From Nitrospinaceae bacterium (lineage in GTDB: Bacteria; Nitrospinota; Nitrospinia; Nitrospinales; Nitrospinaceae): DNA of 7,501 nucleotides. Within the stretch, counting starts at the first letter, position 1, and the number at the start of each line of letters is the position of its first letter. The stretch lies in assembly GCA_029261615.1 (NCBI GenBank), contig JAJDAX010000280.1, positions 1-7,501 of the forward strand. The letters are read 5' to 3'. The notes beneath the pieces are model-generated. The model had not been told where the DNA came from. It was given only the letters and a program-made list of their open reading frames with translations, and did not search any database. Positions 7,267-7,501 of the stretch are shown here, piece by piece. Made by a program: the position numbers and the translations under genes.

Positions 7267-7298
7267 CCGTTCTTTCCCGGAAAAAATATCAAGAACGG
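7267..7298. terminator. Possible terminator hairpin between convergent genes
   Basis: An 8-base perfect inverted repeat (CCGTTCTT at 7267-7274, AAGAACGG at 7291-7298) encloses a 16-base loop that includes a run of six A. It sits in the 26-base gap between the two convergent stop codons; the right arm includes the last base of the - strand stop codon and runs into that gene's final codons. The position suits a shared terminator for both genes, but the stem is only half G/C, the loop is long and no U tract follows on the + strand, so it is not a classic intrinsic terminator. Confidence 0.35.
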
Positions 7299-7501
7299 AT
7301 ACGCAAAGGGGTTTTGGGTTGGCGCTCAAGGTAGTCGGGTACCCCCTGAATTCGGTACACAAGATAAAGGAAGGCAAATGCTTTCTTGTGTGCAAAGTTC
7401 TCGCGGATGGCATTTTCAAAACAATCACGGGCAGCCACCATTTCACCTCGTATCACTTCCAGCTCACCCAGATGAAACCACACGCCACTTCTTAAATCAC
7501 G
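7289..7501 (-). CDS. C-terminal end of a TPR-repeat protein (5' part outside window)
   Basis: The frame is open from the window edge (first codons read RDLRSGVWFHLG) to a TGA at 7291-7289, giving 70 residues. The GTG at 7483 could be read as a start but lies in the middle of a repeat, so the gene surely continues beyond the window. The visible part has a TPR helix pair: WFHLGELEVIRGEMVAARD then CFENAIRENFAHKKAFAFLY, with the expected small and aromatic residues (LG, A, F, A), followed by a short basic tail (TPLRIRS). TPR units bind other proteins; the catalytic part, if any, is not seen. The layout resembles the TPR tail of the radical SAM protein at the left of the window, so this could be a similar enzyme or a plain TPR protein. 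It converges on the methyltransferase gene and is therefore in a different transcription unit. Confidence 0.72.
   Translation of the reverse strand, partial: RDLRSGVWFHLGELEVIRGEMVAARDCFENAIRENFAHKKAFAFLYLVYRIQGVPDYLERQPKTPLRIRS

Noticed and set aside
7240..7446. 68-codon - strand open frame at the right end
   Set aside because: It overlaps the TPR-encoding frame in another phase and runs into the methyltransferase gene; the TPR frame is the one with a recognisable protein pattern.
7481..7483. GTG at 7483 as the start of a small 64-residue - strand gene
   Set aside because: The frame stays open to the window edge and the GTG codon is inside a TPR helix, so this is the end of a longer gene and not a small complete one.

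Overview
The window is a compact, almost fully coding stretch. Five genes run left to right on the + strand, and the 3' end of a sixth gene converges on them from the - strand. There is no rRNA, tRNA, CRISPR array, insertion sequence or long intergenic gap. Base composition is roughly balanced and the genes use it evenly. Coupled bacterial-style starts, sugar transferases and cobalamin-type radical SAM enzymes with TPR tails suggest a free-living Gram-negative bacterium. Nitrospinota, Desulfobacterota and similar environmental lineages would fit, but the sequence alone does not settle the taxon.

Layout: (1) bases 1-1743, a B12-domain radical SAM enzyme with a C-terminal TPR region, whose 5' end lies outside the window; (2) 1767-3206, a family 2 glycosyltransferase (GT2) with an extra N-terminal domain of about 120 residues; (3) 3203-4153, a second GT2 enzyme of the rhamnosyltransferase-like (WbbL/RfbF) type; (4) 4150-6285, a large second B12-domain radical SAM enzyme with an atypical CX4CX2C cluster motif; (5) 6282-7262, a class I SAM-dependent methyltransferase with its own N-terminal extra domain; (6) 7289-7501 on the - strand, the C-terminal end of a TPR protein. 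The last four + strand genes are joined by three identical ATGA stop/start overlaps, and gene 2 starts only 23 bases after gene 1. They are almost certainly one operon. The promoter lies upstream of the window.

Taken together, the genes look like part of a biosynthetic cluster for a surface glycan, glycolipid or other glycosylated product. Two glycosyltransferases would build the sugar part. One methyltransferase and two cobalamin-type radical SAM enzymes would modify it, possibly by methylation at unreactive carbons. The substrates cannot be read from the sequence. The most interesting points are the pairing of two different B12-radical SAM enzymes with glycosyltransferases, the non-canonical cysteine spacing and large helical insertion in the second of them, and an apparently shared N-terminal domain on the first glycosyltransferase and the methyltransferase.
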